A DNA stretch of 43,182 nt from Chrysiogenes arsenatis DSM 11915 (GCF_000469585.1 NZ_KI273144.1:1-43182); one strand, 5' to 3'. Counted from the stretch's first letter, positions 22,261 to 32,129 are shown. Notes: generated by a model from the letters alone, not told the origin. A program made the numbers and translations.

Positions 22261-24003
22261 TCATTCTGGAATTTTTTCCATGGTTTCACCTGATAACCCC
22301 ATCACCCGTTTCATCTCAGCAACAAGCACCCTGGTAATAAGCGGCTTCGATACATACCCATCAAACCCTTCTTCCAGAAAACGCTCTCTATCACCACGCA
22401 TTGAGTGAGCCGTCACCGCAATAATCGGCAGGCGCAGGCCACTACTCTGCTCTTTTCTGCGGATTTCTTTCAGGGTTTCTTCACCGTTCATAACCGGCAT
22501 CTGGATATCCATCAAGACCAAGTCGAATGTGCCTTGCTCCAGAGCGGTAAGGCACTCTCTGCCATTCTCGACGACAACAATGTCAATCCCCAGTATTTCA
22601 AACAGTGAAGCCCCGAACTTTATGCTGATTTGATCATCTTCTGCATACAGTACCCGCAGCGCAGGCCCATCCCAGCCGGTTGCTGTTTGTGGTGTGGCAG
22701 CCTGAATGGTGACGATTTCTTTGGCAACAAAAAAAGGAAGCGTGACGCTGAAGCAACTACCGACACCCTGGGTACTTTCGACGGTTATCGTGCCACCCAT
22801 AAGTTCCGCCAGCGACCGGCTGATGGTCAGGCCGAGTCCTGTGCCGCCGTAATTGCGGGTCATCGAACCATCTTGCTGGGTAAAGGCTTTGAATATCTGC
22901 TCAATGGATTCTGCTGCGATACCGATGCCAGTGTCACGCACATCGATACGGATCAACACCGTGGCATCGTGCTTTTCCAGTAGGTGCACGGAGACGGTAA
23001 TGCTCCCCGTAGCCGTAAACTTGACAGCATTTCCCAGCAGGTTGAGGAGGATCTGTTTGATGCGGAGCTGGTCGCCCACCAGCAGATGAGGGATCTTTTC
23101 CGCGATTTCAACTTGAAGTTTGAGCCCTTTTTTGTGCGCGACGGCTTCCTGCAACAGGATGCTGTCATACATACACTGATTCAGGCTGAAAATGGCTGGC
23201 TCAACAATAATCTTCCCAGCTTCTATCTTGGATAGGTCAAGGATATCACTGAGGAGTGACAACAGGTTTTTACCGGAAAGCCTGAGGAGCTCGACATACT
23301 CGCGCTGTTTTGCGGTCAGTTCGGTCATCTCCAGAAGTTGGGCCATACCAAGTACGCTGTTCATCGGGGTGCGGATCTCATGGCTCATATTGGCCAGAAA
23401 CTGGCTTTTGGCTATATTAGCCGATTCGGCGGCGACTTTGGCTTGGAGTAAATCGGCTTCCGCTCGTTTACGTTCTGTAATATCGTTAATAATAAGCCAG
23501 TATTCTCCGTTCTGCCCCAGTGTAACCTGCAGATGCGCCCAGAAGAGTTCGCCACCGACACGCATCAGACGCATCTCCCACTCCTGCGCAGTGCTTGTTT
23601 CCATGCACTGTCTGAGATGTTGAGAGAAGGTGAGTTGGCTCTCTCTGAGCATTATCCGGCTGATCCCCTCATTGACAAGCAGGCTCCGGACGACGCCAAA
23701 CATGGTAGCTGCCGCAAGATTGACGTCTTGAATAATATTTTTCGCCGTGATGGTCACATAACATGCAGGAGCCAGATCATACAGGTCGAAGTAGCGTGCC
23801 TGTGAGGCATCCAGTTCCGCCTGCGCACGCCGCAGTTCCTCATTCTGCATCTCCAGCTCAATCTGATGCACCTGCAGTTCGTGGAATAATTGTTTCATTT
23901 CCTCCGGTGAAGTCGATGCAGGAATGAGGTTTTCGCTTGACCGGAATAACTCCTCGGCACGCTGTCGGAGATCCTGGGCGGTTACGGGTGGTATGGCTGC
24001 CAT
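22261..24003 (-). CDS. PAS-containing hybrid sensor histidine kinase
   Basis: A 580-residue cytoplasmic protein with no membrane helices. An N-terminal coiled coil (about 35-70, HELQVHQIELEMQNEELRRAQ) leads to a PAS domain (about 70-180, ending WLIINDITERKRAE). The kinase core follows: H208 in SHEIRTPMN, N box LLNLLGNAVKFT (N325), D357 in DTGIGI and GGTGLGLTI (386-394). A C-terminal receiver (about 448-565) has E455-D457 and phosphoacceptor D499 in VLMDIQMPVMNG. It follows the CheB-CheR-PAS gene after 14 bases, so the two probably work in one pathway. Confidence 0.93.
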   Translation of the reverse strand: MAAIPPVTAQDLRQRAEELFRSSENLIPASTSPEEMKQLFHELQVHQIELEMQNEELRRAQAELDASQARYFDLYDLAPACYVTITAKNIIQDVNLAAATMFGVVRSLLVNEGISRIMLRESQLTFSQHLRQCMETSTAQEWEMRLMRVGGELFWAHLQVTLGQNGEYWLIINDITERKRAEADLLQAKVAAESANIAKSQFLANMSHEIRTPMNSVLGMAQLLEMTELTAKQREYVELLRLSGKNLLSLLSDILDLSKIEAGKIIVEPAIFSLNQCMYDSILLQEAVAHKKGLKLQVEIAEKIPHLLVGDQLRIKQILLNLLGNAVKFTATGSITVSVHLLEKHDATVLIRIDVRDTGIGIAAESIEQIFKAFTQQDGSMTRNYGGTGLGLTISRSLAELMGGTITVESTQGVGSCFSVTLPFFVAKEIVTIQAATPQTATGWDGPALRVLYAEDDQISIKFGASLFEILGIDIVVVENGRECLTALEQGTFDLVLMDIQMPVMNGEETLKEIRRKEQSSGLRLPIIAVTAHSMRGDRERFLEEGFDGYVSKPLITRVLVAEMKRVMGLSGETMEKIPE

Positions 24004-24017
24004 GGTTGTGCTCCTTT

Positions 24018-27000
24018 TTATTCCTCGATAATGCTTGCCCGCTCAGTCGTTGCAATCGCATAGACTTCACCAACTTCATTCAACAGAGCGGTGGCGGTCA
24101 GCCACACGTCCAGTATCTTGCCATCTTTAGCGATCCGTTGGGTGCGATACGGCTCCAGAATATCTTTGCGGCTCAACTGCTTCAGCCGTTTTATCTCTTC
24201 CGTGCGGAGCTCTTCCGGGATCAGTTCGCGGATATGTCGCTTCAGCGCCTCTGCCTCGCTCCAACCGTACATCCTGACCGCCGCCGGATTCCATGACATG
24301 ATGTTCCCACCCATGTCCTGCATCACAACGGCATCGTGTGAATCGCGCACAACCACCGCCATACGGATCAGGTCGTTGGCTGTTTTGAGACGTTCCCTCG
24401 TTTGCACAATCTCGGTGATATTGACAAACGTGATGACCGCCCCTTCGATCACATTGTCTACGGTGCGGTAGGGGAGAATGCGCATCATGTAACTGACGCC
24501 ATCCGCTGTTTGTACCTCCACCTCTTTGGGAATCAGGGTACTCAGCACCGTCTGTATATCTGCCATAAAGCTGTTGTATCCAATCAGGTTAGAGGCGAAG
24601 TGCGCAATTGAGCGCCCGATATCGCTCAATATCAGATTGACGATCTGGGTTGCGCTGGGGGTAAAGCGGAGAATACGCAACTGGAAATCCACAAACACGG
24701 TACCGATACCGGTTCCTGCCAGCAGGTTGTTCATGTCATCATTGACTCGTGACAGATCCACCACCTTTGTCTGCAGTTCGGCGTTGATTGTCGCCAGTTC
24801 TTCGTTTACCGACTGTAGCTCTTCCTTAGAGGTTTCCAGCTCTTCATTGGTCGACTGCATCTCCTCGTTAATCGACTGCAGCTCCTCGTTGGCGGATTTA
24901 AGTTCCTCTTTGGAGGCGTCCATCTCCTCATTGGCGCTCCGGATGTATTCTTCCTTGGCTTGCAATTCCAATTGCAGAGCTGCCAGGCGGGAATCCGTAG
25001 TCGATGAGAGAACTCCCGTGCTGTCTGCCTCGACTGGGTTTTGCGCTAGGCCAGAACCACTACCAACCAGTTCGGGAAGCTGGGTAAGTGCCTCTTCCAA
25101 TACCACCAGAAACAAAGCCGGTTCCGAGACGGCCGGAATGCCCGGTCGCTTAACAGGGTCAGGGCGTGCAGCAACCGGACTGACGCTCAGGTTGACCGTG
25201 GTGAAATGACCGTTGGTTTTAACGCGCAGCCCCGAACGGCAGACGACCTCATTGCGTGTGGCAGCTTTGTGCAGGGCAATGGTTAAATCGCTCTGCAGTC
25301 CTTCTCGTGCCATCTTCAGGATGTTGTAGTTGTTCGCCCAGCCGGTTGCCGCTTCCAGATACATGCCGGTGCGACCATGCAGATAGAGAATATCGCCACT
25401 TCTGTTGACAAGGATACCAGCCTGGATTACCTGTTGCAGCAGCGCCTGTTCTGCCAGTTCCTGCAGCGGAACTTTTGCCGGGAAAGTCCTTCCGACGGCG
25501 GGCTGCCGGAGTTCCGCATCCGGATTTGTCATGGGGGGCAAAAACGTTGTTACCGGGATTCGCTTCTCTGAATACCCATTTTCTTTGCGCTGATACAGTT
25601 TCTGTTTGCGCTCCAGCGTGGTAAACAGAGTGCTGAATTCACCCACAGTCTCGGACGTGCCCAAAAAGAGAAAACCGCCCGGATTCAACGCATAATGAAA
25701 TAGTGGAATCACCTTCTTCTGCAACTCACCTCCCATATAGATAAGGAGATTGCGGCAACTGATCAAGTCGAGTTTGGAAAAAGGCGGATCTTTGATCACG
25801 TCCTGTTCAGAAAAAATCAGCATGTCGCGAATCCCTTTCTGGATACGATAGGTTTTACCATCAGCTTCCAGAGTGAAAAAGCGCGCCAGCCGTTCCGGTG
25901 TGATATCACTGGCAATACCAGCGGCGAAGTAACCTTTGCGCGCCTGGTCAATAGCCTGATTGTCGATGTCGGTCGCAAAGAGTTGTATCGTATACTGTTG
26001 CTTCAAGGTTTCCAGATGTTCCTGCAGTAAAATAGCGATGGAGTAGGCTTCTTCGCCGGTAGAACAGCCGCAGATCCAGACCCTGATGATACTGCCGAAC
26101 GGCTTGTCGGCAAATATGCGCGGGATGATCTTTTCTTTAAGCTCAGCAAAGGCGAGCGGGTCGCGGAAAAAGTTGGTGACGCCAATCAACAGATCACGAA
26201 AAAGCGCTTCCACCTCTAGCGGTGTCTGCTGAATATATTTGACATAGCCGTCCAACCTTGTGATCTGATGGACTGCCATACGCCGCTCGATGCGGCGGTT
26301 AATGGTGCTTGGCTTGTACAGGGAAAAATCATGTCCTGTCTGTGCACGCAGAATAACAAACACTTTTTTTAGTTCACTCTCAGTCTTGGGTTCCGCGACG
26401 GTTGCTGGTCGTGGCGGTTTGCCAAAGGCATGAGCGGCGTATGCTATAAGCTGTGCAGGCATTTCAGCCGCGGGCAGGATATAATCGACTAATCCTGTGT
26501 TAATGGCACTACGAGGCATACCGTCATACTCTGTGGATTCAGGAACCTGAACCATCGCCATGCCACCTTCGCCTTTGATCGAACGAAGACCCATCGTGCC
26601 ATCACTGCCGGTGCCAGAAAGTACGATGCAGATAGCTAACTCGTGCTGATCCTGCGCTAGGGAACGAAAGAAGAAGTCAATCGGCAGCCGATGCCCACGC
26701 GGCGCTGACGGTTCTAGCAGTTGCAACGTGCCGTTTAAAAAAGCCATGTCGCAGTTGGGCGGAATGATATAGGTACAATTCGGCTGCACCTCAACCCCAT
26801 CTACGACTTCAAAGACCTCCATACGGGTATAGCGCCGGATCAAATCTGTCAGGATGCTCTTGTGATCGGGTGCCAGATGCTGCACCAGTACAAAAGCCAT
26901 GCCGGGGTCTTTATCAGCAGGCATGCCGGAAAAGAAGGCTTCAAAAGCAGCGAGGCCACCGGCAGAAGCACCGATACCGACGATGGGGAAGTGTGGCCTG

Positions 27001-27068
27001 GATGGTGTTGTGACCATTTCGAGGGCTGTCTGCTCCGGTTCCGTTGCGACGGTTTTTTTTCTGGCCAT
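24018..27068 (-). CDS. CheB-CheR-PAS fusion protein
   Basis: A 1016-residue fusion. Residues about 25-210 are a CheB methylesterase with a full triad: S35 (GIGASAGGLAAFEAF), H64 (VLVQHLAPDH) and D156 (GTGSDGTMGL). Residues about 230-490 are a CheR methyltransferase, with RRIERRM, LLIGVTNFFRDP and the SAM motif VWICGCSTGEEAYSIA. A long Glu/Ser-rich coiled coil (about 690-765) and two PAS domains (about 775-885 and 905-1010) follow. There is no CheB receiver domain. Such fusions are common in environmental bacteria and probably methylate the cytosolic partner of the linked kinase. ATG at 27068 with GGAG upstream. Confidence 0.93.
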   Translation of the reverse strand: MARKKTVATEPEQTALEMVTTPSRPHFPIVGIGASAGGLAAFEAFFSGMPADKDPGMAFVLVQHLAPDHKSILTDLIRRYTRMEVFEVVDGVEVQPNCTYIIPPNCDMAFLNGTLQLLEPSAPRGHRLPIDFFFRSLAQDQHELAICIVLSGTGSDGTMGLRSIKGEGGMAMVQVPESTEYDGMPRSAINTGLVDYILPAAEMPAQLIAYAAHAFGKPPRPATVAEPKTESELKKVFVILRAQTGHDFSLYKPSTINRRIERRMAVHQITRLDGYVKYIQQTPLEVEALFRDLLIGVTNFFRDPLAFAELKEKIIPRIFADKPFGSIIRVWICGCSTGEEAYSIAILLQEHLETLKQQYTIQLFATDIDNQAIDQARKGYFAAGIASDITPERLARFFTLEADGKTYRIQKGIRDMLIFSEQDVIKDPPFSKLDLISCRNLLIYMGGELQKKVIPLFHYALNPGGFLFLGTSETVGEFSTLFTTLERKQKLYQRKENGYSEKRIPVTTFLPPMTNPDAELRQPAVGRTFPAKVPLQELAEQALLQQVIQAGILVNRSGDILYLHGRTGMYLEAATGWANNYNILKMAREGLQSDLTIALHKAATRNEVVCRSGLRVKTNGHFTTVNLSVSPVAARPDPVKRPGIPAVSEPALFLVVLEEALTQLPELVGSGSGLAQNPVEADSTGVLSSTTDSRLAALQLELQAKEEYIRSANEEMDASKEELKSANEELQSINEEMQSTNEELETSKEELQSVNEELATINAELQTKVVDLSRVNDDMNNLLAGTGIGTVFVDFQLRILRFTPSATQIVNLILSDIGRSIAHFASNLIGYNSFMADIQTVLSTLIPKEVEVQTADGVSYMMRILPYRTVDNVIEGAVITFVNITEIVQTRERLKTANDLIRMAVVVRDSHDAVVMQDMGGNIMSWNPAAVRMYGWSEAEALKRHIRELIPEELRTEEIKRLKQLSRKDILEPYRTQRIAKDGKILDVWLTATALLNEVGEVYAIATTERASIIEE

Positions 27069-27090
27069 GAGCTACTCCATTATTGAGAAT

Positions 27091-27156
27091 TCATTTGTAT
27101 ACTTGCCCTTCGTAACTGAAATACGCTGGCTGACCATCTTTTCCGCTGAACCGTTT
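27091..27156 (-). pseudogene. Fragment of a second b5-like/DUF2231 gene
   Basis: On the minus strand 27097-27156 matches 22105-22164 of the b5/DUF2231 gene base for base over most of 60 positions and encodes RFSGKDGQPAYFSYEGQVYK before a TGA at 27091-27093. The differences are mainly at third codon positions with one K-to-E change, so the fragment derives from a diverged functional paralogue, not from decay of the gene at 22182. It lies 23 bases upstream of the cheB-cheR start. Confidence 0.75.
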
Positions 27157-27315
27157 TCTATTCGCAGGATGAGCGTATGCAATGTGCTACTCTCCATTAC
27201 CATACACTGTCTGTTGCGGGGGAAAAAAATTGCATACCCTTGCTTGCCGATATCCATTCCATCGCGTAGCATACAGACAAAACAACCTTTAACACGCTTA
27301 AACTCTGGATATCCT

Positions 27316-28470
27316 ATGCTCCGATACATCTGGCTCCCGGCTTTACTGCTGGTTATCGTCGCTCTCTGGTTTGCCTTCGGGCGGAATTCCAACGCTTTGC
27401 GCTTGCAATCCAGTGGCGTCAACCGCAACTTTTCTTTTGAAGCGACCGTCCCTTTTGCAGACTATATCGCCGCTTCGGTCGCCATGATTCGTCACGTGCG
27501 CGAGCAGCAGCCGCATATTCCCGCCGAGTGGCGCGAGTTTTCAATTCAGGCCAATGCCCCGTTTGAACTGCGCCCGGCACAGGGCTGCCCCACTGGCGCG
27601 AACGGGCGCTATGCCAAAGGAATCCTGCTGTTACACGGCCTAAGCGATTCACCCTACAGCATGCGCGCACTCGGAGAGCATCTGGCACAGCGCTGTTTTC
27701 TGGTGCGAGCACTTTTACTGCCGGGGCATGGCACAGTACCTGGCGATTTGCGCGAGGCAGACATGACGCAATGGCTGGCCGCGCTGACATACGGCGTTAC
27801 ACAGATGGATGATGTCGACGAACTGTATCTCGGCGGCTTTTCCACCGGCGGCGCGCTGGCGGTACATCACGCCCTGCAAGGAACAACGAAAGTGCGCGGT
27901 TTGGTTTTAGTCGCTCCGGCACTGGCAATTAACACCCCATTCACGACGCTGCTGCCGCTGATCGCGCGCGTCTACCCGTGGCTGACTCGTGGCGCTGACC
28001 GTGATTTGGTCAAATATGAATCCTTCGCGCTGCGCGGTGCGGCAGAAGTGCAGCGATTGATAGAAACGAACGACGCCCTCATGCTCACACCAGGAAACTT
28101 GCGCCATCTTCCGGTATTCATTGCCGTTTCGCAAGACGATCCAGTGGTCAGCACCGCTCGGACTTCGCGCTTTTTCACCGAACAGGCACAGCACCCTGCC
28201 AGCCGTATGGTAATATTCGAACCAAGGGACAACGACGATTTCGACCCATCAAAACGCACCTATTTTCTGAACAGTTCCTTGCCGGAAAAAGGGATCACCT
28301 CCTTTTCGCACGTCAGTTTACCCTATCGCCCGGACGACCTCCACTACGGTGAGCAGGGCATTTACCGCGAGTGGCAGCAAGGGAAAAGGTTGACCTACAA
28401 CCCGCGATTTGACGATATGGTCACGTTGCTGGATGAGTGGCTGGCCAGCATCGACGCGCCGCTTCCGTGA
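27316..28470 (+). CDS. Membrane-anchored alpha/beta hydrolase
   Basis: A 384-residue protein. An N-terminal hydrophobic segment (residues 3-21, YIWLPALLLVIVALWFAF) is a signal anchor, placing the enzyme in the periplasm. The hydrolase core has GILLLHGLSDSPYSMR (oxyanion region), LLLPGHGTVPGDL, the nucleophile elbow GGFSTGG, and an aspartate in VSQDDPVV. The catalytic His is probably near the C-terminus, in SFSHVSLPY. This resembles serine aminopeptidase S33/lysophospholipase-like enzymes; the substrate is unknown. ATG 27316 is the natural start because the frame upstream crosses the b5 fragment. The ribosome binding site is weak. Confidence 0.82.
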   Translation: MLRYIWLPALLLVIVALWFAFGRNSNALRLQSSGVNRNFSFEATVPFADYIAASVAMIRHVREQQPHIPAEWREFSIQANAPFELRPAQGCPTGANGRYAKGILLLHGLSDSPYSMRALGEHLAQRCFLVRALLLPGHGTVPGDLREADMTQWLAALTYGVTQMDDVDELYLGGFSTGGALAVHHALQGTTKVRGLVLVAPALAINTPFTTLLPLIARVYPWLTRGADRDLVKYESFALRGAAEVQRLIETNDALMLTPGNLRHLPVFIAVSQDDPVVSTARTSRFFTEQAQHPASRMVIFEPRDNDDFDPSKRTYFLNSSLPEKGITSFSHVSLPYRPDDLHYGEQGIYREWQQGKRLTYNPRFDDMVTLLDEWLASIDAPLP

Positions 28471-28537
28471 TTCTTAATTTGCAGTCCCTACCCCCTTTCG
28501 CGTAACATGGGATCAAAAACTTTCGTACCGAAGGGTC

Positions 28538-29380
28538 ATGTATCCGATGCAACCGAATCCGCGCGCTGGCATTGTCAGCTATATCAATACCGCTCCGATG
28601 GTGAGCGCCATTCTCCAACAGATGCTTGACGTCACGCCGTGGAGTTTTCACGCGGCCACTCCGGCGGCCATTTTCAAGGGACTCACCACAAATTCCTATC
28701 AGGCAGGGCTGGTTTCCAGTTTTGCCTTCACGCAGGGCGGCGCGGAGCGCTTTGTGCTTCTGCCCGATATTTCCATTTCCAGCATCGGTCGCGTTCAGAG
28801 CGTGCTCCTCTTCCACAATAAGCCGTTACCCAAACTGCGCACCATTCACCTTTCGAACTCCAGCTTAACGAGTAGCAACCTCATGCGTCTGCTGATGGCG
28901 CTCGAAGGGGTCACCTGCGAGTTTATTGATATTGCTGGCGAAGAGTCGCCCCATGAACCGCAGGCGCTCGAAGGGCTAATGCTGATTGGCGACCAAGCAC
29001 TGCGCGAAGTTCGCCTTGGCCGTTTCGCCTACGTTTCCGATCTGGCGGCGCTCTGGTACGACCGCTTTGGTCTGCCATTCGTTTTTGCCCTGTGGGTCAT
29101 CAACCGTTCTTTGGCGGAGCACTCGCCGCAAGCGGTCAGCACACTGCACGATGTACTCCTGCAGTCCGTTGCCTATGGCCGCCAACATTTGGAGGCGATT
29201 GCCGCGCAATGCGCCACCACTATCGGCTACTCCGCCGCTGAAGCGGCCGCGTACCTTGCGCTCCTTTCCTACGATCTGGGTATTGAGCACCGCCAAGGAT
29301 TGGAACTCTTTTTTAGCTTACTGGAACGCTACCACATCATTGACCACGCACCGCCGCTGCACTTTTTTACGCCAGCATGA
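28538..29380 (+). CDS. mqnA: Chorismate dehydratase (futalosine pathway)
   Basis: Dehydrates chorismate to 3-enolpyruvylbenzoate, the first step of the futalosine route to menaquinone. The 280-residue protein shows AGIVSYINTAPMVSAI, ATPAAIFKGLTTNSYQAGLVSSFAF, ISSIGRVQSVLLFHNKP, LMLIGDQALR and YVSDLAALWYDRFGLPFVFALWV, all MqnA landmarks. It has no signal peptide, in contrast to the solute-binding proteins it resembles. AAGGG is near the ATG; ATG 28547 is an alternative. Its stop overlaps the next start (ATGA). No mqnB, C or D is in the window. It implies menaquinone-based respiration. Confidence 0.9.
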   Translation: MYPMQPNPRAGIVSYINTAPMVSAILQQMLDVTPWSFHAATPAAIFKGLTTNSYQAGLVSSFAFTQGGAERFVLLPDISISSIGRVQSVLLFHNKPLPKLRTIHLSNSSLTSSNLMRLLMALEGVTCEFIDIAGEESPHEPQALEGLMLIGDQALREVRLGRFAYVSDLAALWYDRFGLPFVFALWVINRSLAEHSPQAVSTLHDVLLQSVAYGRQHLEAIAAQCATTIGYSAAEAAAYLALLSYDLGIEHRQGLELFFSLLERYHIIDHAPPLHFFTPA

Positions 29381-31449
29381 CACTTTCACTCACCCCATTA
29401 GCAATTAACGATATTTTTGGCGACGAAGGGATGCTCTCGTTCGTGCTGCCGGGTTTTCAGCCGCGCGTTCCACAAGTGGAGATGGCACAAACGGTAGCAC
29501 ACGCCCTGCTGGCAGAAGAAAATGGGATTATCGAAGCGGGCACGGGCACAGGAAAATCACTGGCCTACCTCATTCCGGGAATTATCCACGCGCTGACCAC
29601 CAAAACACGCCTGCTGATTTCCACCAACACCATCAATCTACAAGAGCAAATTCTCGATAAAGATCTTCCGGTTGTCAAAGCGCTGGGGATCGAATTTCGC
29701 GCCATCTTGATCAAAGGGCGTGGCAACTACATTTGCTTACGCAAGCTTTCGATGCAGAATATTTCGCACGATTCGGCGTTGCTTACCGACGATCAGCGCG
29801 CCTTTGCTCGTCTCGCGCAGTGGATCGGCTTTACCAAAACCGGCTCGCGCAGCGACGTAGAGTTTCGCGTCGCGCCGGAAATGTGGGAAGAAGTGCAATC
29901 GGAAAGCGATACCTGCCAGAACCGCAAGTGTTCGTATTACCGCGACTGTTTTTTCTTTAAAAGCCGTAAAGATGCCAACGAGGCCGATGTGCTGGTGGTC
30001 AATCATGCGCTGCTCTGCACCGACCTCGCGATCCGCAGCATCAACGACGAAAGCAATGGATTGATTCCCGAATACGCGGTTGCCACCATCGATGAGGCGC
30101 ACAATTTGGAAACCGCCGCGACCAATCATATCGGCTTTAAATTTGCTCACCGCCAGTTTGTGAAAAACCTACAACGAATCTACACTTACACGAATAATCG
30201 GGAATACGGCAAACTCCCCATGCTGGCGCAGCGGGTGCAATTGATGCCGACGATCGGCAACTTGGCACAGCAGGATATTTTGAATCGGCTCGAAGGGGTA
30301 CGGCTGGAATTGATGAGCTTTACGGCGGAATATGCGGAGCTTGCCAATAAAGTGTTCCACGCGTTGGAATATCAAGAACGCAAGCGGATTCAGCACGGCG
30401 ATCAATGCCCTGTTGCTTTGCAGGAAATTATCCACTTCCTCCTGCAGCGTGGGCGTCAGATGCAGCAAATGACCGCCAGCGCCCTCAGTTTTACGGCCAT
30501 GTCACTGGAGGATGATGAGTACCTGAGTGAACTGCAAGCCTACGTGAATCGTTTTGCTGGCTACATCGATGCTATCGACCAATTCACCCTCTGGGAAAAT
30601 TCTACCCTCGTGCAGTGGTACGTGCTGGATCGCGAAAATTTCCAACTCGTGACGTCGCCGCTTGATGTGGCACCTATCCTGCGCGAAACACTCTTTAACC
30701 GCGTGAAAAGTGCGTTTCTGGTCAGCGCCACCCTCGCGGTTGGTGATTCCATGAAGTATGTGGAAAAACAACTTGGCTTCGTCCCGCAGCACGAACGGAT
30801 TCTTCCGAGTCCATTTGACTACGCGCGCAATGCCAACATCATCTTACCGCGCTTGCCGGAATTTGACGCGCGTCTGCCAAGTAATGATCAAAAAAACATT
30901 TCACGCCTGATTGCGCAGGTCGCACATGCCCTTGGCGGTGGCGTCTTTGTCTTGTTTACGTCGCAACTGCGACTCCGCAAAGTGGCTGAAGAGCTGCGCC
31001 CGAACAAACTCCCCTGCGAACTGTACGTGCAGGGTGAGCTGCCACGCCATGAACTGCTGCGCCGCTTTCGCGAAGGGACTCCGGCGGTGCTCCTCGGGCT
31101 GGCGTCATTTTGGGAAGGGGTCGACGTGAAGGGGGAAAACCTCCGCTGCGTGATGATTGAAAAACTCCCTTTTCCCGTGCCGGACGAACCACTGTTTGCG
31201 GCGCGTTGCGAAGCGGCCACGCGCGATGGAAAAAGCCCGTTTATGGAGCTCTCCATTCCGCAAGCGGTGATCCGCTTCAAGCAAGGGTTCGGACGTTTGA
31301 TTCGCGATGAGAATGATCGCGGGAGCTGTATTGTGTGCGATAGCCGCATCCTGAATCGGCGCTACGGCAAGATATTTCTCCGCTCGCTGCCGATACAGCA
31401 ACCGATCGCCTGTGAGCCGGACGAGGTCGTGCAGCATTTACTCCGTTAA
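29377..31449 (+). CDS. dinG: DinG/XPD-family ATP-dependent DNA helicase
   Basis: A 690-residue superfamily 2 helicase. Walker A is AGTGTGKSLAYL (from residue 54), motif II is TIDEAHNLE, and motif VI is QGFGRLIRDENDRG near the C-terminus. Cysteines in GNYICLRKL, ESDTCQNRKCSYYRDCFF match a 4Fe-4S cluster domain as in DinG, which repairs R-loops and stalled replication forks. The ATG overlaps the mqnA stop by ATGA, so the genes are cotranscribed, though functionally unrelated. YoaA-type helicases are the alternative within the family. Confidence 0.92.
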   Translation: MTLSLTPLAINDIFGDEGMLSFVLPGFQPRVPQVEMAQTVAHALLAEENGIIEAGTGTGKSLAYLIPGIIHALTTKTRLLISTNTINLQEQILDKDLPVVKALGIEFRAILIKGRGNYICLRKLSMQNISHDSALLTDDQRAFARLAQWIGFTKTGSRSDVEFRVAPEMWEEVQSESDTCQNRKCSYYRDCFFFKSRKDANEADVLVVNHALLCTDLAIRSINDESNGLIPEYAVATIDEAHNLETAATNHIGFKFAHRQFVKNLQRIYTYTNNREYGKLPMLAQRVQLMPTIGNLAQQDILNRLEGVRLELMSFTAEYAELANKVFHALEYQERKRIQHGDQCPVALQEIIHFLLQRGRQMQQMTASALSFTAMSLEDDEYLSELQAYVNRFAGYIDAIDQFTLWENSTLVQWYVLDRENFQLVTSPLDVAPILRETLFNRVKSAFLVSATLAVGDSMKYVEKQLGFVPQHERILPSPFDYARNANIILPRLPEFDARLPSNDQKNISRLIAQVAHALGGGVFVLFTSQLRLRKVAEELRPNKLPCELYVQGELPRHELLRRFREGTPAVLLGLASFWEGVDVKGENLRCVMIEKLPFPVPDEPLFAARCEAATRDGKSPFMELSIPQAVIRFKQGFGRLIRDENDRGSCIVCDSRILNRRYGKIFLRSLPIQQPIACEPDEVVQHLLR

Positions 31450-31457
31450 GCGTCAGC

Positions 31458-32060
31458 TTATTTTTTCGCCCCGCGCCATACCATTTTATTTTCTGTCCCC
31501 GCCCGTAAGCGACCGATATTTGCGCGATGCTTCGCGATCACTAACACCGCCGCCACCAGCGCAAAGCCAGCATACCAGAGCGGCGCAGGCATGATCAGTG
31601 TCGCCAGTGGAAGGGTAATGGCGGCCAGCACCGATCCCAAACTCACATACCCACTTACGAAGAGCGCGACGGCAAACACAACCGCCGCAATACCGATGTG
31701 CAGCGGGAGCAACGCCAGAAAAACACCCAGAGCCGTTGCCACCCCTTTGCCACCTTTGAATTTCAAAAACAGACTCAGCGTATGGCCAAGCAGCGCAATA
31801 AAGGCCACCGCCACATGAAGCCATTCGGTTTGCGGATACCACTGCTGCGCGATAAATACCGGCAAAAATCCTTTGGCCGCGTCAAGTAGAAGGGTAACGA
31901 TACCCGCAAAAGCGCCACCTACGCGAAACACATTGGTCGCGCCAATATTGCCGCTCCCATGCTGCCGCACATCAACCCCTTTGACCAGTTGCACCACCAA
32001 TAATCCGAATGGGATCGACGCGACTACATACGTTCCCAGGCACAAAAGAACGATCATCAT
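31458..32060 (-). CDS. plsY: Glycerol-3-phosphate acyltransferase PlsY
   Basis: Transfers an acyl group from acyl-phosphate to glycerol-3-phosphate at the inner membrane, the first step of phospholipid synthesis. The 200-residue protein has several hydrophobic helices and the three family motifs: SIPFGLLVVQLVKGVDVRQHGSGNIGATNVFR, GHTLSLFLKFKGGKGVATALG and the C-terminal KHRANIGRLRAGTENK. A start at 32057 is equally possible. It converges with dinG (8-base gap). It lies downstream of the rplS terminator, so it is probably transcribed separately. Confidence 0.94.
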   Translation of the reverse strand: MMIVLLCLGTYVVASIPFGLLVVQLVKGVDVRQHGSGNIGATNVFRVGGAFAGIVTLLLDAAKGFLPVFIAQQWYPQTEWLHVAVAFIALLGHTLSLFLKFKGGKGVATALGVFLALLPLHIGIAAVVFAVALFVSGYVSLGSVLAAITLPLATLIMPAPLWYAGFALVAAVLVIAKHRANIGRLRAGTENKMVWRGAKK

Positions 32061-32078
32061 CTTTCACACTCCCCCAAT

Positions 32079-32106
32079 AAAAAAAGGAGCATAACGCTCC
32101 TTTTTT
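32079..32106 (-). terminator. Rho-independent terminator of the rplS operon
   Basis: GGAGC and GCTCC (32086-32090 and 32096-32100) flank a five-base loop, with A/T runs of six or more on either side. In the leftward direction it sits 24 bases after the rplS stop and ends in a U-run. It may work in both directions. Confidence 0.85.
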
Positions 32107-32129
32107 CTCATTACCAGTATAACGGGCAA

